Source: Dipetalonema caudispina
Lineage: Eukaryota; Nematoda; Chromadorea; Rhabditida; Onchocercidae
DNA length: 64,000 nt
Reading direction: 5' to 3'
Assembly: GCA_013365325.1 (NCBI GenBank)
Contig: JABVXV010000111.1
Location: forward strand, 62,001-126,000
The notes beneath the pieces were generated by a model. That model made no database searches, was not told the origin of the DNA, and worked only from the letters and a program-made list of their open reading frames with translations. Shown here one piece after another: positions 13,047 to 26,000 of this stretch (the stretch's first letter is position 1; every line of letters starts with the position of its first letter). The position numbers and the translations under genes were made by a program.

Positions 13047-16000
13047 ACATTGTTACTACGACAGCGTGGGATGTGTGGAGAAAGCATGCAGCAAAGTCAG
13101 TGTCAAGGATTCGATAACTTGGCGATGAATGAAAAAAAAAGGAAATAGGAACGCTGTGTGGAGAGTTGCTGATGAGTGGAAGATAAATGAGGGGAAAATG
13201 AGATTGACAGAGCAACCAGGTCAATCCATATTCGCATCCGTATCATTTGGATTGATTCATATCGTAAAACGAAAAAGGGAAGAGGAGGGGTTGTATGGAG
13301 AGGCGGATCATGAGTGGGATGGACATCAAATTGCGGTTATTGTTCGACTGGGAATTGTGCAATTTTGCCAAGATGAGAGTAGCAAAAAGGCTGCCCGTCT
13401 GGTCATTTTAGATGAAAGGCAGTTGTCACCAAAGACAGTTGAATAGACAGATAATCGATCATCATTTGCTATTCAGTATATGTTGGTATCGTTAATAATA
13501 TTACAGTGTAAATGCGATCGCTGCGATGATAAAATGATGATAAGTCATAAGTTGTCGCAATCATGACGAGGGTGATAACAATAAATAGTGGTGATAATAA
13601 TGATGAATGACCACGACGATGATAATCCAATGTTAATTGTGATCATGATCGCGACTCAAAGCACGAAATTACTAATTCTAAATTATATATATATAGTTTT
13701 TCAAACTATTGCAGTTTTCTTTTCTTTGTCGGGAATAATAAAAATCAGATCATACTAGGTCCGTCTTTATTTCTGAAATATCTATCCTTCGTTGATGGCA
13801 TTTGCATGATTAACCATAATTTTTTGGGAGAATTTTACTAAGCAAATTAATATACAACAGAATTTGTGGAATAACGATTAAAATAATAATGATAAAAGTC
13901 TACATATCTCAATACTATGATGGCATCGTTCGCTGTTGATGATAAATAGATAAACAGCAAGTGACAACAACAAAGAAGTGCTACTAGTTATGAGTGGTAA
14001 AGGCTGACCGTGCTGATGACCAGCTGAATGCCGTAGATCCAATTAATCTTTCATCATCATGATGATCGTCTGTATTGTCTTTTTAAATCCCGACGTTTTT
14101 CCTTTTTACGTACACATCAGCTTCTAAGCATAATCTTTGGACAGATCAACACAACGCAATAGCAGAAACTATCCGGCATCGTTTTCCTACACTAAAAACT
14201 TTTGTTGTATTTGTCGCACTGTTAAACCGACAATGAAAACTTGCAGATTAAGGGCAGAAACAATTTGGATTAATAATAACTGAGTACAAAGAATAGATGG
14301 CAGAGGCTATGGTTATTGAATGTGGAATAATTCAGTTCCATTCTTCTAATTATGCTTTTCACTATGAGAATTCACTCATTTGTCTTCTTGCCACACAGTA
14401 ATATATTGTCTACTGGTGAATATGGATAGCTTACATGCTTATTATTCTGATAATCTTTATCAACCCTACCATAAATAACGTTTTTTCCTTATCGGTAATT
14501 ATTGAGGATAATGACTGTCCATTAATGTTGGTATCAACGTTCCATGATATTAGCAGATTCATTTCGGAGAAATATATATTTCAGTAATTTGCAGTAGAAA
14601 CTAGTATCAGTTAATGTACTGCCGTATTAGAGGTATGCATTGGTAGTTCAAATCACTCACAGTAATCACTTTTTTGCAGCATTTTTTTGATCGTTTTTTT
14701 TCTTCTTTTTTTTAACAGAAAAAAATATCAAACTCTTTTTTTTTTTTGAAATTAGAAGCAACTGTTCCACTATAGGCTGAGTCGAGCAATCAATACAACA
14801 AACGATTTTTAAACTTCTGAACATAATTTGCTGACCAATAACTAGTTTTGGGTTCAAAAAATCATATATATGTATCTATATATCTGTATATCCTCAGAAC
14901 ATTCGCATAACCTTTTATTTTGCTTTAGCGGAAGTATATGATGGACAAGATCATGCATTTTTCTTAAAAGAATAAGCCGCTGAAACAAGCAGAAAGCGTT
15001 TCATTTTGTTCAGTTCCTCATCAAAGCTTACAATGTACACCTACTCCAAGTTTCCTTCAACCGTTGAATGTTGAATGTAAGGATTGATAAAATGAGCAGA
15101 CATTCTAAACCTAAATTTATTGGCTTCTCTAGATTTCTTTTCTTCATGATACTAGAGCAAATTCATTATGATGTGTTTCTTCCGATTTTCAAATGAAGAG
15201 AAATAAAAATAGCTTTTCATTATAAATCTGAGCTAAAAGTGATATTTGTTGCTTTGACCAGTGTGTACCTTAAGATTTTCAAATCTTCTTTGTTGTTTGT
15301 GAGAATAATTTCGATAAAATTTTTAAAAAACTGAAACTGCGTTTTGTTTTGTCATTTTTATCCATTCCTTCAGAGATTTAAATCAAATAAGTTTTTGTAT
15401 AATTCGTCTCGAACACAAGAAATTCATTTCATTGAATCCATGATTAGACTTGAATTTTTATGATCGCAATCAATTCTTAGATCATTAATTGGATTTTTAT
15501 GTGGCAGTAAATGTTAAAGCTTCGGCAATGTGTAGAACATTTCAGGCACATTCGTGGTAAAAACTCTTTTTATTTTTCAGGCCTCGTATTCCATAAATCT
15601 TTGGATTGATATACAAAAAGCGATAAATACGAACCTAGCAGTGCAATAATTTCAATCTTAAAAGAACAGTATTGGTGTACGAAATAATCACTACTGATAT
15701 TACAGTAATATCTTCTGTATTTTTAGGGCTCTTTTCAACAGTTTCTTTACAAATTCAAATCTTTTTCCAACCTTCTTCTCATCATTCATTGTTTATGTTT
15801 ACTACGACATGTTAACAATTCAAATAGCAGAATAATTCTAACCATCGTAAACTTCGTTTTGCAATGTTCGCAAATAGTGAAGCGATCTCAGTCATTTGCA
15901 TCCCATCATATCCACATCTTCACATATCCCACGTTTTATCCGATTATTTGGTGAATTCCTCATTCATCATATCAGACAACCTTGTCAATTTCAACCCTCT

Positions 16001-18760
16001 CACTATCTTCCTTTTCCTTTCAATGCGGTAAGATCAGTCTTGTTTCATTAGGCCTAGCAATAGCTCTATTAAAACGATATTTCCTTAAACAAATAATTTT
16101 GAATCTTGACATTCTCTTATGCTTCTCGAAAGTGCGCAGCACGTCTTAGCGACTTGATAGTGTGCTGGGGGAATGATTTCTGCGTACTGGATGATTGGTT
16201 TTCTGTTTTCCCTAGGTATATAAGTTTTGAAAGCAGCGTTTTGAACATTGAAAATGTAGACTAGGTGAACTTTCTAGCTCTGACTAGCCAAGTCGCGTCT
16301 TCTCCAGATTTGTTTAAAGCTTCTTGAACCGTATCCTGTCGTATTTTAGCGCTATCCAGTTTTCGCCGATCTCATAATGTAGTGCTGTGACCATTACCGT
16401 TCAAGGAAGCGCCTTAAACCAATATGTGTAGAAATTAATAAATAAGACGGGAACATCGAAAAGTCTAACAATAAGATGGGAGCTTTCCTTAAAAAATATT
16501 TAATTTTTAATCAAAACTGACATTTCTTTAAAAAAGAATCTTTCTCATAAAAGGGCAAAACAACATGTTTTACTTGAAAAGATGATACAGGAGGAGAAAG
16601 TATAATAAACAATTATTGGTAGGGCAGTAATGGAAAGATTTTATCTTTGATGACAGTACAGGTACTAACATTTTCATTGAATCCGGATGGACAAGCAACA
16701 GAATAAAATCATGTGTTCCAGATTTTTTCGCTATTGCTTCGTTCTGCATTAGTTTAATTATACTATGAATTTAAATAAATAATTCTACGCTTCCATCGAT
16801 AATTCTTTGCAAATAGCTGTGACTTCTTGAATTTTTTTACACGTGACATCAGTTTCGTCTTAGATTTCTCGTTAATTCCAGGATGTCAAAACAAATTCCC
16901 ATATTTTGCTTATCGCAAAAATGGCTAGATGCAATAAAAAAAAGCCTGTTTGATCAATTTTCATCAGTGAAGTAGAACGCTTATTTCATGACAAATGATT
17001 CAAGAACAATAATTATGATACATTTTGCAATTCAAACATTTTCTGTGGAGATAACTGTGGCATCCTTTCGTATACTGTCATCGAAATGTTAGAATGCTTT
17101 TATCGGTTGTTGAAACATTTACCTACTAAATTAGGAATATCCTAGAGACGAATTCAAAAATCCTGCTTGATACGGCTTCATATATACAAAACGATTATGA
17201 CAGTCACTTTTACAATAAATTGGTGCTACGCAGTTTACTTATAACTAAAATTTTCTTACCAAAAAAATTAAAAACTTTTTCACATGATAATGCTAAAAGA
17301 CGTACCACTGATTTTGAATATATTATTCCTATAATAATATCATTCAGATTGGGCTGAATAGGAGGGTACAGCATTCCTCCTCCAAATGTTGTGAATCGTT
17401 TGGTGACAGACGTTTTGATTATCAATCTTGCCATAAAGACATTTATTGTGACTAATTCTAATAATGAAGCACTTGTTTATAGAAGTATGCTATGCGTGAT
17501 ATGATTGAAGGGAAGTGTTACGACGCCTTGTCCGAACGTTCCCTTCCTTCAAAATGTCCAAATCAGTGACAAACGAGCCCGCTGATCGAATTGCCGACAC
17601 GCTTACACTCATCTTAAATGACCCTGCTTGCTCGCCCCCTTGATTTGCCTTCCTTCGCTTTTCCCATAAATTTTTTTTATCAATGTTGACGATCTTTGCC
17701 CAGAAAGTTTTGTACGCCAGCGAAACACTAACCACTACTAATCATCCAATCACTATTCCTCTTATGTTTGCTATTTTATGCATCAAACATTTTAAATTAG
17801 AGATAATCTCGGTACTAATACCAAATTCCTAAACTAAGCGAAACAATCTAATTGCTTGTAAATTTCTTAACTCTACCATGAATAGCGAAGAGAAAAATGG
17901 ATGATGAAGCCGTTTTCCAGAAAATCTAAATGTCATATTTGTCCATATCCCTTCAAAAATCAAGTACTGAAACATACAAGAATATGTGCTAGTGTGATTG
18001 ATCGTTTTTATCGACCTTTAAAATTCCTGCAAAAATGTACACGTCTCCAGTTATTTCAAAAAAATGATTGAACAATTTCTGTTACAAAATGTAGAAACGA
18101 GGAAGGCATGTGATCAACTCTACTTTGAAGCAAACATATATACACACACACATATGTATATATATGTACACTACCCACGGTTTCTTCCAAAAATGAAATC
18201 ATTTCCTTTCAAAACGAAATGATTTCATTTTTCCTTTCAAACTGAGCCAGTTTTTTTCCCCTTTACACCTGTTGAATTTACCACTTTCTTGTGGTGAGAG
18301 TGAGAGATGGGGAAGTTTATATAACATTATTTCGAATCTGCACTTCAGTTAATACTAATTAGTCATATTTTAGATTAATTAGTCCACAAATAAAGGCAGG
18401 AAATTTGTGTGTGTGTTTTTTTTTTTTTTTTTCTGAGAATGGTTTTAGATGAACAGGAAAGATCTCACAAGTTGCTATCCATTTTGTGAAACGTTTCGGA
18501 TTTCAAAGAATGGAGTTAACAGGGAGAACAAAATATAGAATTCATTTATGAAGATCTAAAATTTTGATCGGATAACGTATGAAGTTTTTTAAAAATGAGT
18601 TTAATTATTCGATAGCACAAAACAGTTCATTTATATATACTGCGGTTGTTATCTACCCGAATGATATTGGGGTCATCGGCCACTATCTGAAAGTTCAACA
18701 ACGTTTGAAACAGTCGGTATATATGTATGTGTGATTGTGGGAGTGTCGGTATTGATGTCG
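13047..18760. other. Divergent spacer, middle part; two G+C-richer patches
   Basis: Mostly AT-rich. Two stretches have less biased composition: 13129-13446 (plus), a 105-codon open frame starting MKKKGNRNAVWRVADEW, and 17490-17660 (minus), an open stretch including VTDLDILKEGNVRTRRRN. Neither resembles a family I know and neither has a convincing splice partner. GATGAT/ATGATA-rich sequence follows the first patch at about 13500-13640. A short mixed (TA)/(CA) tract lies at about 18135-18165. Confidence 0.45.
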
Positions 18761-18845
18761 AGTTGATGTTGATGCTGATGTTGGTGTTGGTACTGGTACT
18801 GGTGCTTGTGATGGTGTTGGTGCTAGTGCTGGTATTGGTGTCTGT
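18761..18845. repeat. Imperfect TTGGTG/CTGGTG hexamer repeat
   Basis: About 14 degenerate hexamers of the type (T/C)TGGTG, with TTGATG and CTTGTG variants. The repeated Leu/Val run on the plus strand and the Pro/Thr/Ser run on the minus strand come from this tract. I see no gene around it. Confidence 0.85.
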
Positions 18846-20065
18846 GCATATTCGATTGGTTGGGAGATGTTCACTACTGTTGTGCAAGTACAACGCACCC
18901 GATAACTCACAGATTTGTCATAACGAATGCGTGCATTGCATCTTAGTCTTTTTTTTCGACTTTTAAATTTCAATTCTACCCATCATCGAAAATGCTTTCA
19001 TGTAATTCGTTGAGAAAGATGAACAGGCTTTCTCGAGTAATAACAAACTAATGTCAATGTAAACTGAATGTTAAAAAAGCTGTGATGAAAAGCTGTCCTT
19101 ATTTCTTCTAGAGTTCCGGAACTGATATGAATGTAGGGCTTAGTCCCGGAGAAACCGGATGGTATGTTTGAATTTGGATGCTGTTGTTTTTAACAGTTTG
19201 TTTAGTAAAAACTGCTGTTAAGCCACTTGATAAGCGCTTTTAAAGAGAATTTTTTTGTGACTTAAATAACGTAACTGGCTATATGGAAATTAGGTACTGT
19301 TACTCGTGAAATTTCTCAAATACTTGGAACTGATTAAAGTGTCAATGCAATTCCTAACTATGAAGTTGCAACGTTAAAGTTTGAAAGGAATTTTTTTTCC
19401 TTACTGAACCTAACCAATTTTATTATTAACTTTTCTTCACTTCCTGAAATACATCGTCCGTATTTCGATATCATTTGCTTATCTTTGTTTGTTAAGAAAT
19501 TCAATTTTCTTAAATTGTCAGGAATGGGTACTGGCTACTATGCTAAATGTAGAATGTTGCATCTCAAGTATCTTTCGTCGTCTTTAGATTTTAATTCACT
19601 CATAAATGATTCAATAATGTGTTCTTTATCTTGTTTCTTTATTTCAACTGATCTGTTCTATTCAGATTTTCGGTCACTTCCAAACATCACTTTTCCCAAA
19701 ACAGGATCCTCATCATAATGTCATGATTCCTTCTCTCTGAATCTTTGCCAGCTGAGTCCTTCAGAATTCCTCACGCAATATGTGGGGAAAAAATGAACTC
19801 GGAATAAATAGTAGCATTTATAGATAGACATGGTAGTAATTCAGGTTCACGTTTAGATTCTTTACCAAAGATAATCCAAGTTCCTTGCGTTTTAACATCA
19901 CATCATTTCGTGTTTCAAGCTACTGCAGCATAACATTTTCGTGTGTTTTTTTCAATTTTTATCAAGAAAGTAGTTCATATGTTAAATTCAAACATTCAGG
20001 AAAGAATCGATGTAACCGGAAGATAAGCTGAAAGAACTCTCTTTAGATTGATGAATTCTTTATGA
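18846..20065. other. Spacer just upstream of the receptor kinase gene
   Basis: AT-rich sequence leading to the ATG at 20066. No open frame with family motifs. The core promoter or a trans-splice site of the kinase gene may lie here. There is no obvious 'tttcag' immediately before the ATG. Confidence 0.5.
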
Positions 20066-23000
20066 ATGCATATTCTCTGGGAGTGTCTAACAACATTAAT
20101 AATTTTAACCTGTGATCTCTCTTTTCATTTTGCACTTGATGTGGTTCATGCTGATTACAAAGACACTGATGGTGGCGCATTCTCAACCGGTACTATTAAT
20201 ATATCGAATCAGGCTACAAGGATACGATATCCAAGTGGCAGTACAGTATATGGTATTACAATATACGAAAAGCTTCTTGCAACTGCTTTGGATAATATCA
20301 TTATTGTATATAATATTTCGTCCTCTGTTAGGATCGAGGATGTGTACCGTATACAACTGCCGAAGTTAATCCGAAAGAAATTATTGGAATTTAAATTTAT
20401 TGATCATAAAATATTATTTTATTGCGATGCTTCAACGTGCAGGTTCCTGTGTTTTTAACATAAAACATGTTCGAAATCCTATCATTTTATGTGTTTCAAT
20501 GCTTTATCGTTTCTTCGTTATCTGTTTCACGAAGTCTGAAGGTTAAAGGATTCAGAGAAAAATCATAGGTTCTTCAAATTGACAGAAATTTAAATAATTT
20601 TCGGAAAGTGTTATGTAACCATTTTTTAGATTATGCCTATTGACCTCTCCAGAGAAATCGTGTATGGAATATCTGTTGACACTGAATGGAAAAACTGTTG
20701 AAGAACTGATATATGCAACAGCAGTGAAGGATTCGAGCCAAAATGTTAACATACGCATCGTAACAAAAAATGCTAATCGCGCTGCCATTCTGAGATTCCC
20801 ATCATATCATGCAATCAGCAAGTAAATCATTTTTTAACAAAGCTTCTATTATATTAACATTGTATAACCGTACAAATGTATCAAATTAGAACTTGGAATT
20901 TTTAGAAAGGATTGAATGATTTGTCTCACATAATTTTACAATTAATAATGATTTTTTCTGCAGGGTCGATAAATTGGTATTGGTACAATCAGCAGAGGAC
21001 ATACGAATCATTGACGGGCATAGTTTAGCAACCGCATTCAATCGGCGTGGTTACACTTTCTTTGTGGGATCAGCACGGCGACCTTATGAACCTTACATTA
21101 ATGCTAGAATCGAAGAACTGATTGTGATGTCGGTTCGAATAACTCGACTGTGTGACAAGGATCGTACAGAAAAGCTGGAATCCCGCATTGATATGGCGCT
21201 TACTTGTGGAAATTTCAGTAAATTTATTCAATTATCACCTAAATCAGTAGTTTATCTTGAGATTTCTTTAATAATGGTTAAACTTGATTACTGAAATTGA
21301 TTTTCTGATTTTAAGAACTAGTCAATGAAAGCCTTTCTAGAAAAAAATTGTCAAACACTGTGTTTTATAGATATAAAACTCAGCTTTTACATTTCTCTTC
21401 TGATAATCTTTAAAATCCTCTCCGTGAACAAGAATTCTTGTTTTTTATTGATCCGCTCAGATTTCGATGTTTTTTAAAGGTTTTTGTGCGTTTTCAGCTA
21501 CAAAATCGAATTAAAAAAATGCTTTAGGTTTGCGGACTGATGTTGTTTCGTTGGCAGCTGAATATGATCCCGACAGTGATGAGCTGATTGTTGTATTCCA
21601 AACTTTTGAAAAGAATGAAAATATTGCATGTAAATATCCTATGGATCTTGTTGATAATGCGTTCAATCAAATATGGATTAACTGTCAGAATATCTCCTAT
21701 AAGTCATCACTTAAAGTAGGTTGATTTTCTTACTTTTGAAATATAATTTAGCCTCACTTTCGATTCTCTGATGGTAGAAAGGAACTTTTTGCATGAGCCT
21801 TTATTTTCTTGTAATTTTTCAAATAAGCAGTTGTCCCTGTTTAAAAGTTTTATCACATCTCCATTTAAGTATATCAGTGATTCATTGAGTGCAGGTTCGA
21901 ACAACGTGCTGATAAGTTACTACTCAAAGGTAGGAAATCTTGGTTACTGCTTCGAAGAATACTTGAAATGCTTGTTAGTTTAAATATGATTAGAATTTAA
22001 GGAATGTCAAAAAGTTCAAAATCCAAAAGAATTGCCACCATACTGTTTTATATTTTCACGACGTGCTGATGGACATACGATGCGAACCTGCTCAAGATTT
22101 GGTGGTGTAAGTCTGTTCATTTTTTAAATTCCATAAATTTTAACTTCCTTTTTTTGTTTTGGAAGAAAAATCACTGAAATTTTGTTGAATATGAAAAGAA
22201 TAGTTCTTGGAATTATGATAAACATTGAGTATATAGTATTATTACATTCATATTATAGAATTATATAAAGGAACCATTAGATAATTGTGATTTGGAATTG
22301 TTCCCATCGTTTGCATATCGTTATGGATGGTTAGAACAGTTCCATGCATTTGCAGGAGAACTTCTAGCAATGTAAGTTATCATGGAAATTTTTTTCTCTT
22401 TAAGATTTTCATCTTTAATCCATATGAAATTGAATTTTAATGTTTGCTTATAAAATAGAAAAGACGGCGACAAAAAAGGATCGATTCATATTTCTGAAGA
22501 AAAAGAAAGGGTGAAAGTTAAGTTAACATAAACTAAGAAATTAGTTTAATAATACAGAAATGATTCTGACCGTTTCTTGCATACTTTTCTTATAATTGGT
22601 ACAATTCTATTTCTAAAGTTCATATTGCTTAAACTACCATATCTCGTTTCATTAATCTCTGATAGCTTGACAATACTTCATAGTAATGATCTGCATGTAT
22701 TATAGCTTGCCAGGTTTTGGTGAAGATATCTTGTCCGTGAAACGCTTTCCTGAAGATGGCGCATTATTCACCGTTCATTCTAACGGTATTTTAAATCGGG
22801 TAATCTAATTTATTTTGAAATAACATTGTTGATGTTGATGGAGAATGTTTTGCTTTTGAGAAAGATAAAAGTTTTAAATTTTTTTTTGATTCTGTATAAA
22901 TTTAGGTGTCAGATCAAACAGATCAAATGGCATCATCACTCCTGTGGTCACTACAATTGCAGCAGGCTCACTTCACTGAACAACCTCGTACTCCTCAATA

Positions 23001-26000
23001 TCGCATCGCTGCGGATTTGTCACGCAATCGGATTTATTTCGTTCAGGATAATGAAGTTCGTGATGTTTTTTCTAATCTAATGTTCTAGTCCACAAAAAAC
23101 TTTTTTTTTTTTTAATACCTAGATTGTATATTTTTTCAAATTTGATTTTCAAAATCTCAAAATCGACGCGGAAAGTTTATAATGAACTTATTCCAGTTCT
23201 TTGAGAATCGATTTCCTTTCCATTTTTAGTTAAGCTATGCAGAGCTGACCTGTTCTAATTTTTACGACAGCTGTGATTCGCTGGAACGGTCGAACTGGTC
23301 CGATCCGCTTCATTGCTTTTGGTGTGCTATGAAGAATGGTTCTGGTTATGCATTTTCGCGATCAGAGGGTAAGGACTGTCCGTTCCATACCATTGACAAC
23401 CTTTGTACTCCATTTATTGAGCATGTAAGTTACTATTTTCTGTATATCATTGTTCCTGGTATGAAGTTTGTGCAGAAAATCCTGTTGAATTTTGAGAAAG
23501 AAATTGTTCACGATCATTTTTTAAAGAAAGTTACTGCTGTGAGTCAATAAAAAAAGCTCTAACATCTCTATTCGTTATAGTAATTGGCTTTCCAACTTGT
23601 TTACATCTTGTTTTCCTTGCAACTTTTATAAAATTTAAACAGAAGGGGAGCCAAAAGTTAATTTGAAATGTAGCGAATTGAGATATTTTGGTTTACTGGC
23701 TAAATTGATGTAATGGAGTGAATATATCTCTACACAACAGACAACTATTTGAGGTAAATGTCCCATCGTCAAGTTTCTCCAACTACACCTCACTTGAAGT
23801 ATATGGTAGGAAATTTGATAGACTACAAGATGTTGTTGCCAAAGTATGCGATTGGAATTGCGTCATTTCAAATTTTGGAGCGACGAAGTTAGTTATATGA
23901 TAGTTATATAGATAGAAATTATCAAACTAATGAACTTCATACTTCATTATGCCTTTGCAAAGTAAAAGGGATTTTTTTTTATTTTATAAAATATGTTCGG
24001 ATATACTTTTAATGGCTGATGCTAAAAAGGAAATTGTTCTGCCGCGTCTTCTTGGAAGATATGACTATTGATAAATGACAAAAAAGAGTAATGAACGTTT
24101 TTTAGGCTATCTTGTGTTGTGAACATGCCAAGTGATACTGTGGAAGATTGTAATTTTTATCTGGAAGGGAAGCTGAGGTCGTCTGGCCGATTTAACACCA
24201 TTTTTGAATTGCCGAAAAAGCGCAGCTCTCACATGACAAACATTATTTTGTCAAGCACACACTCACATTCAAAGTAAATTTTGAATTGGAATTCGAATTT
24301 CCAGTAGTTCAACTTATTACTCAGAATTAATATCCAACTGAAATTTTTTGGAATTCTGCATTTCGTCATTTTGGAAAAACTTATGTTACTTGTTACAAGT
24401 TCATTATGGAGAGATTTTACTTCCGCATGACTTTGCATGTAAAAGGATGTTAGTGCTAAGTGCTAAATGTTGTTGGGTATAGTCAACACTTTTCTATTGA
24501 AATTAAAAAGTGTACAAGCCAACTATATGATTTTATGATTTTAAGGCATAGCAGAGCAATTGCAACAATATTTGCTGTCATTGTACTTGCATTCCTGATC
24601 GTGCTTATTTTATGCCTTCTTCGTCAATCCCATAAAGTTAGCCTTGAATTACTACTAGAAATGAAAATTATATTTTTCATTCGAAATTTCATTTTCACAT
24701 TATCTAGCATAACATATCCAGGAATGTGCTTACAATGCTACATGTATGAACTAAACAATGTCGATTTTGTCCTTACAGCGTCAACGAAACCGAATGAAAC
24801 AATGCGGTACAAGTGGCTCACAAATAGCGCTTGACACAAGCCATGCCACATTCGGTTAGTTCATTCTTCTATTTGAAGTAATTTCCTATTATTTATTATT
24901 ATTTCTTTGTTTTCTATGTTTATCCACTAGGTTTTCCACATCTGAGTACATCTTTCTTTTCAGTGAGCAATGATCCGTTTAGTGGCCTCAAAAGAAAAGG
25001 TGACGAAATAAAAATATTTAATCCATATGAAAATCTCTTTATGGAAATCGATTCAAAGTTGCAAATACCTCTGAAGGATCTGGAATTGGGTGACGAAATT
25101 GGTAAAGGTAGTGTGATTTACCTAGTGTCTTTTTATTGCGACGAACTTAAATAATCCATTATTAACAAATTGTATTGCAGGAAATTTCGGTGTTGTCTAC
25201 CGGGCAGTATATCGAAGCGCTAATGGTCGATTAGTAGATGTAGCATGTAAAACAATCGATTCACATAGTGATGGCGTCATAACTGGTATTAGCGAGTTTT
25301 TACAAGAAGGCTTGATTATGGCTAATTTTGATCATCCAAATGTTGCTCGACTTATTGGTATTTCCTCAACTAGCAATAATTATCCCATCATTGTTACTGA
25401 TTTCATGGCTCAAGGAGATTTACGACATTATATCATTAATCCGGAAAATGTATCTTTAATTTTACTTTCCTTCATGGTTTAACAAAATTTTAAATTTCCA
25501 TGAAACAGTTCTAGTAAATTGTTTCGTCTCATAAGCTGATCGCAGCACTTCAATCATCCATTAAAGCTGTCTTCATGATTTTATTTTTTCAATTATTCCA
25601 GCTAAATCTAACACCGTTTTCTATACAACCTTCGTCCTAGTATTTTACTTACAGCGACTCACATTTGGCAATCTCCTTGACTTCGGTATTCAAATTGCAA
25701 AAGGAATGACTTACTTGCATGATAAACAGTTTATTCATCGAGATCTTGCTGCACGAAATTGCATGTTCGTCAAAAAATTTTCTTATGCTTCTTGAAATTT
25801 GTAGGATATTCATGTAATGATCCATGTTTCGGCATCGTTTAGTCTATCATAACTTGAAAAATATCGTTAATTCGATTCATTTTACAATCATTGAAGGCTA
25901 GATGCGTACCTTGTTGTTAAAATTGCCGATTTTGGTTTGAGTCGAGACGTATCACGATGTGGAATGTATCAAGCCATCCATAAAGATCGCGGAATCCCCA

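Noticed and set aside
12842..13224. His/Thr-repeat and Cys/Val-repeat proteins
   Set aside because: They are translations of the TG/CA microsatellite on both strands.
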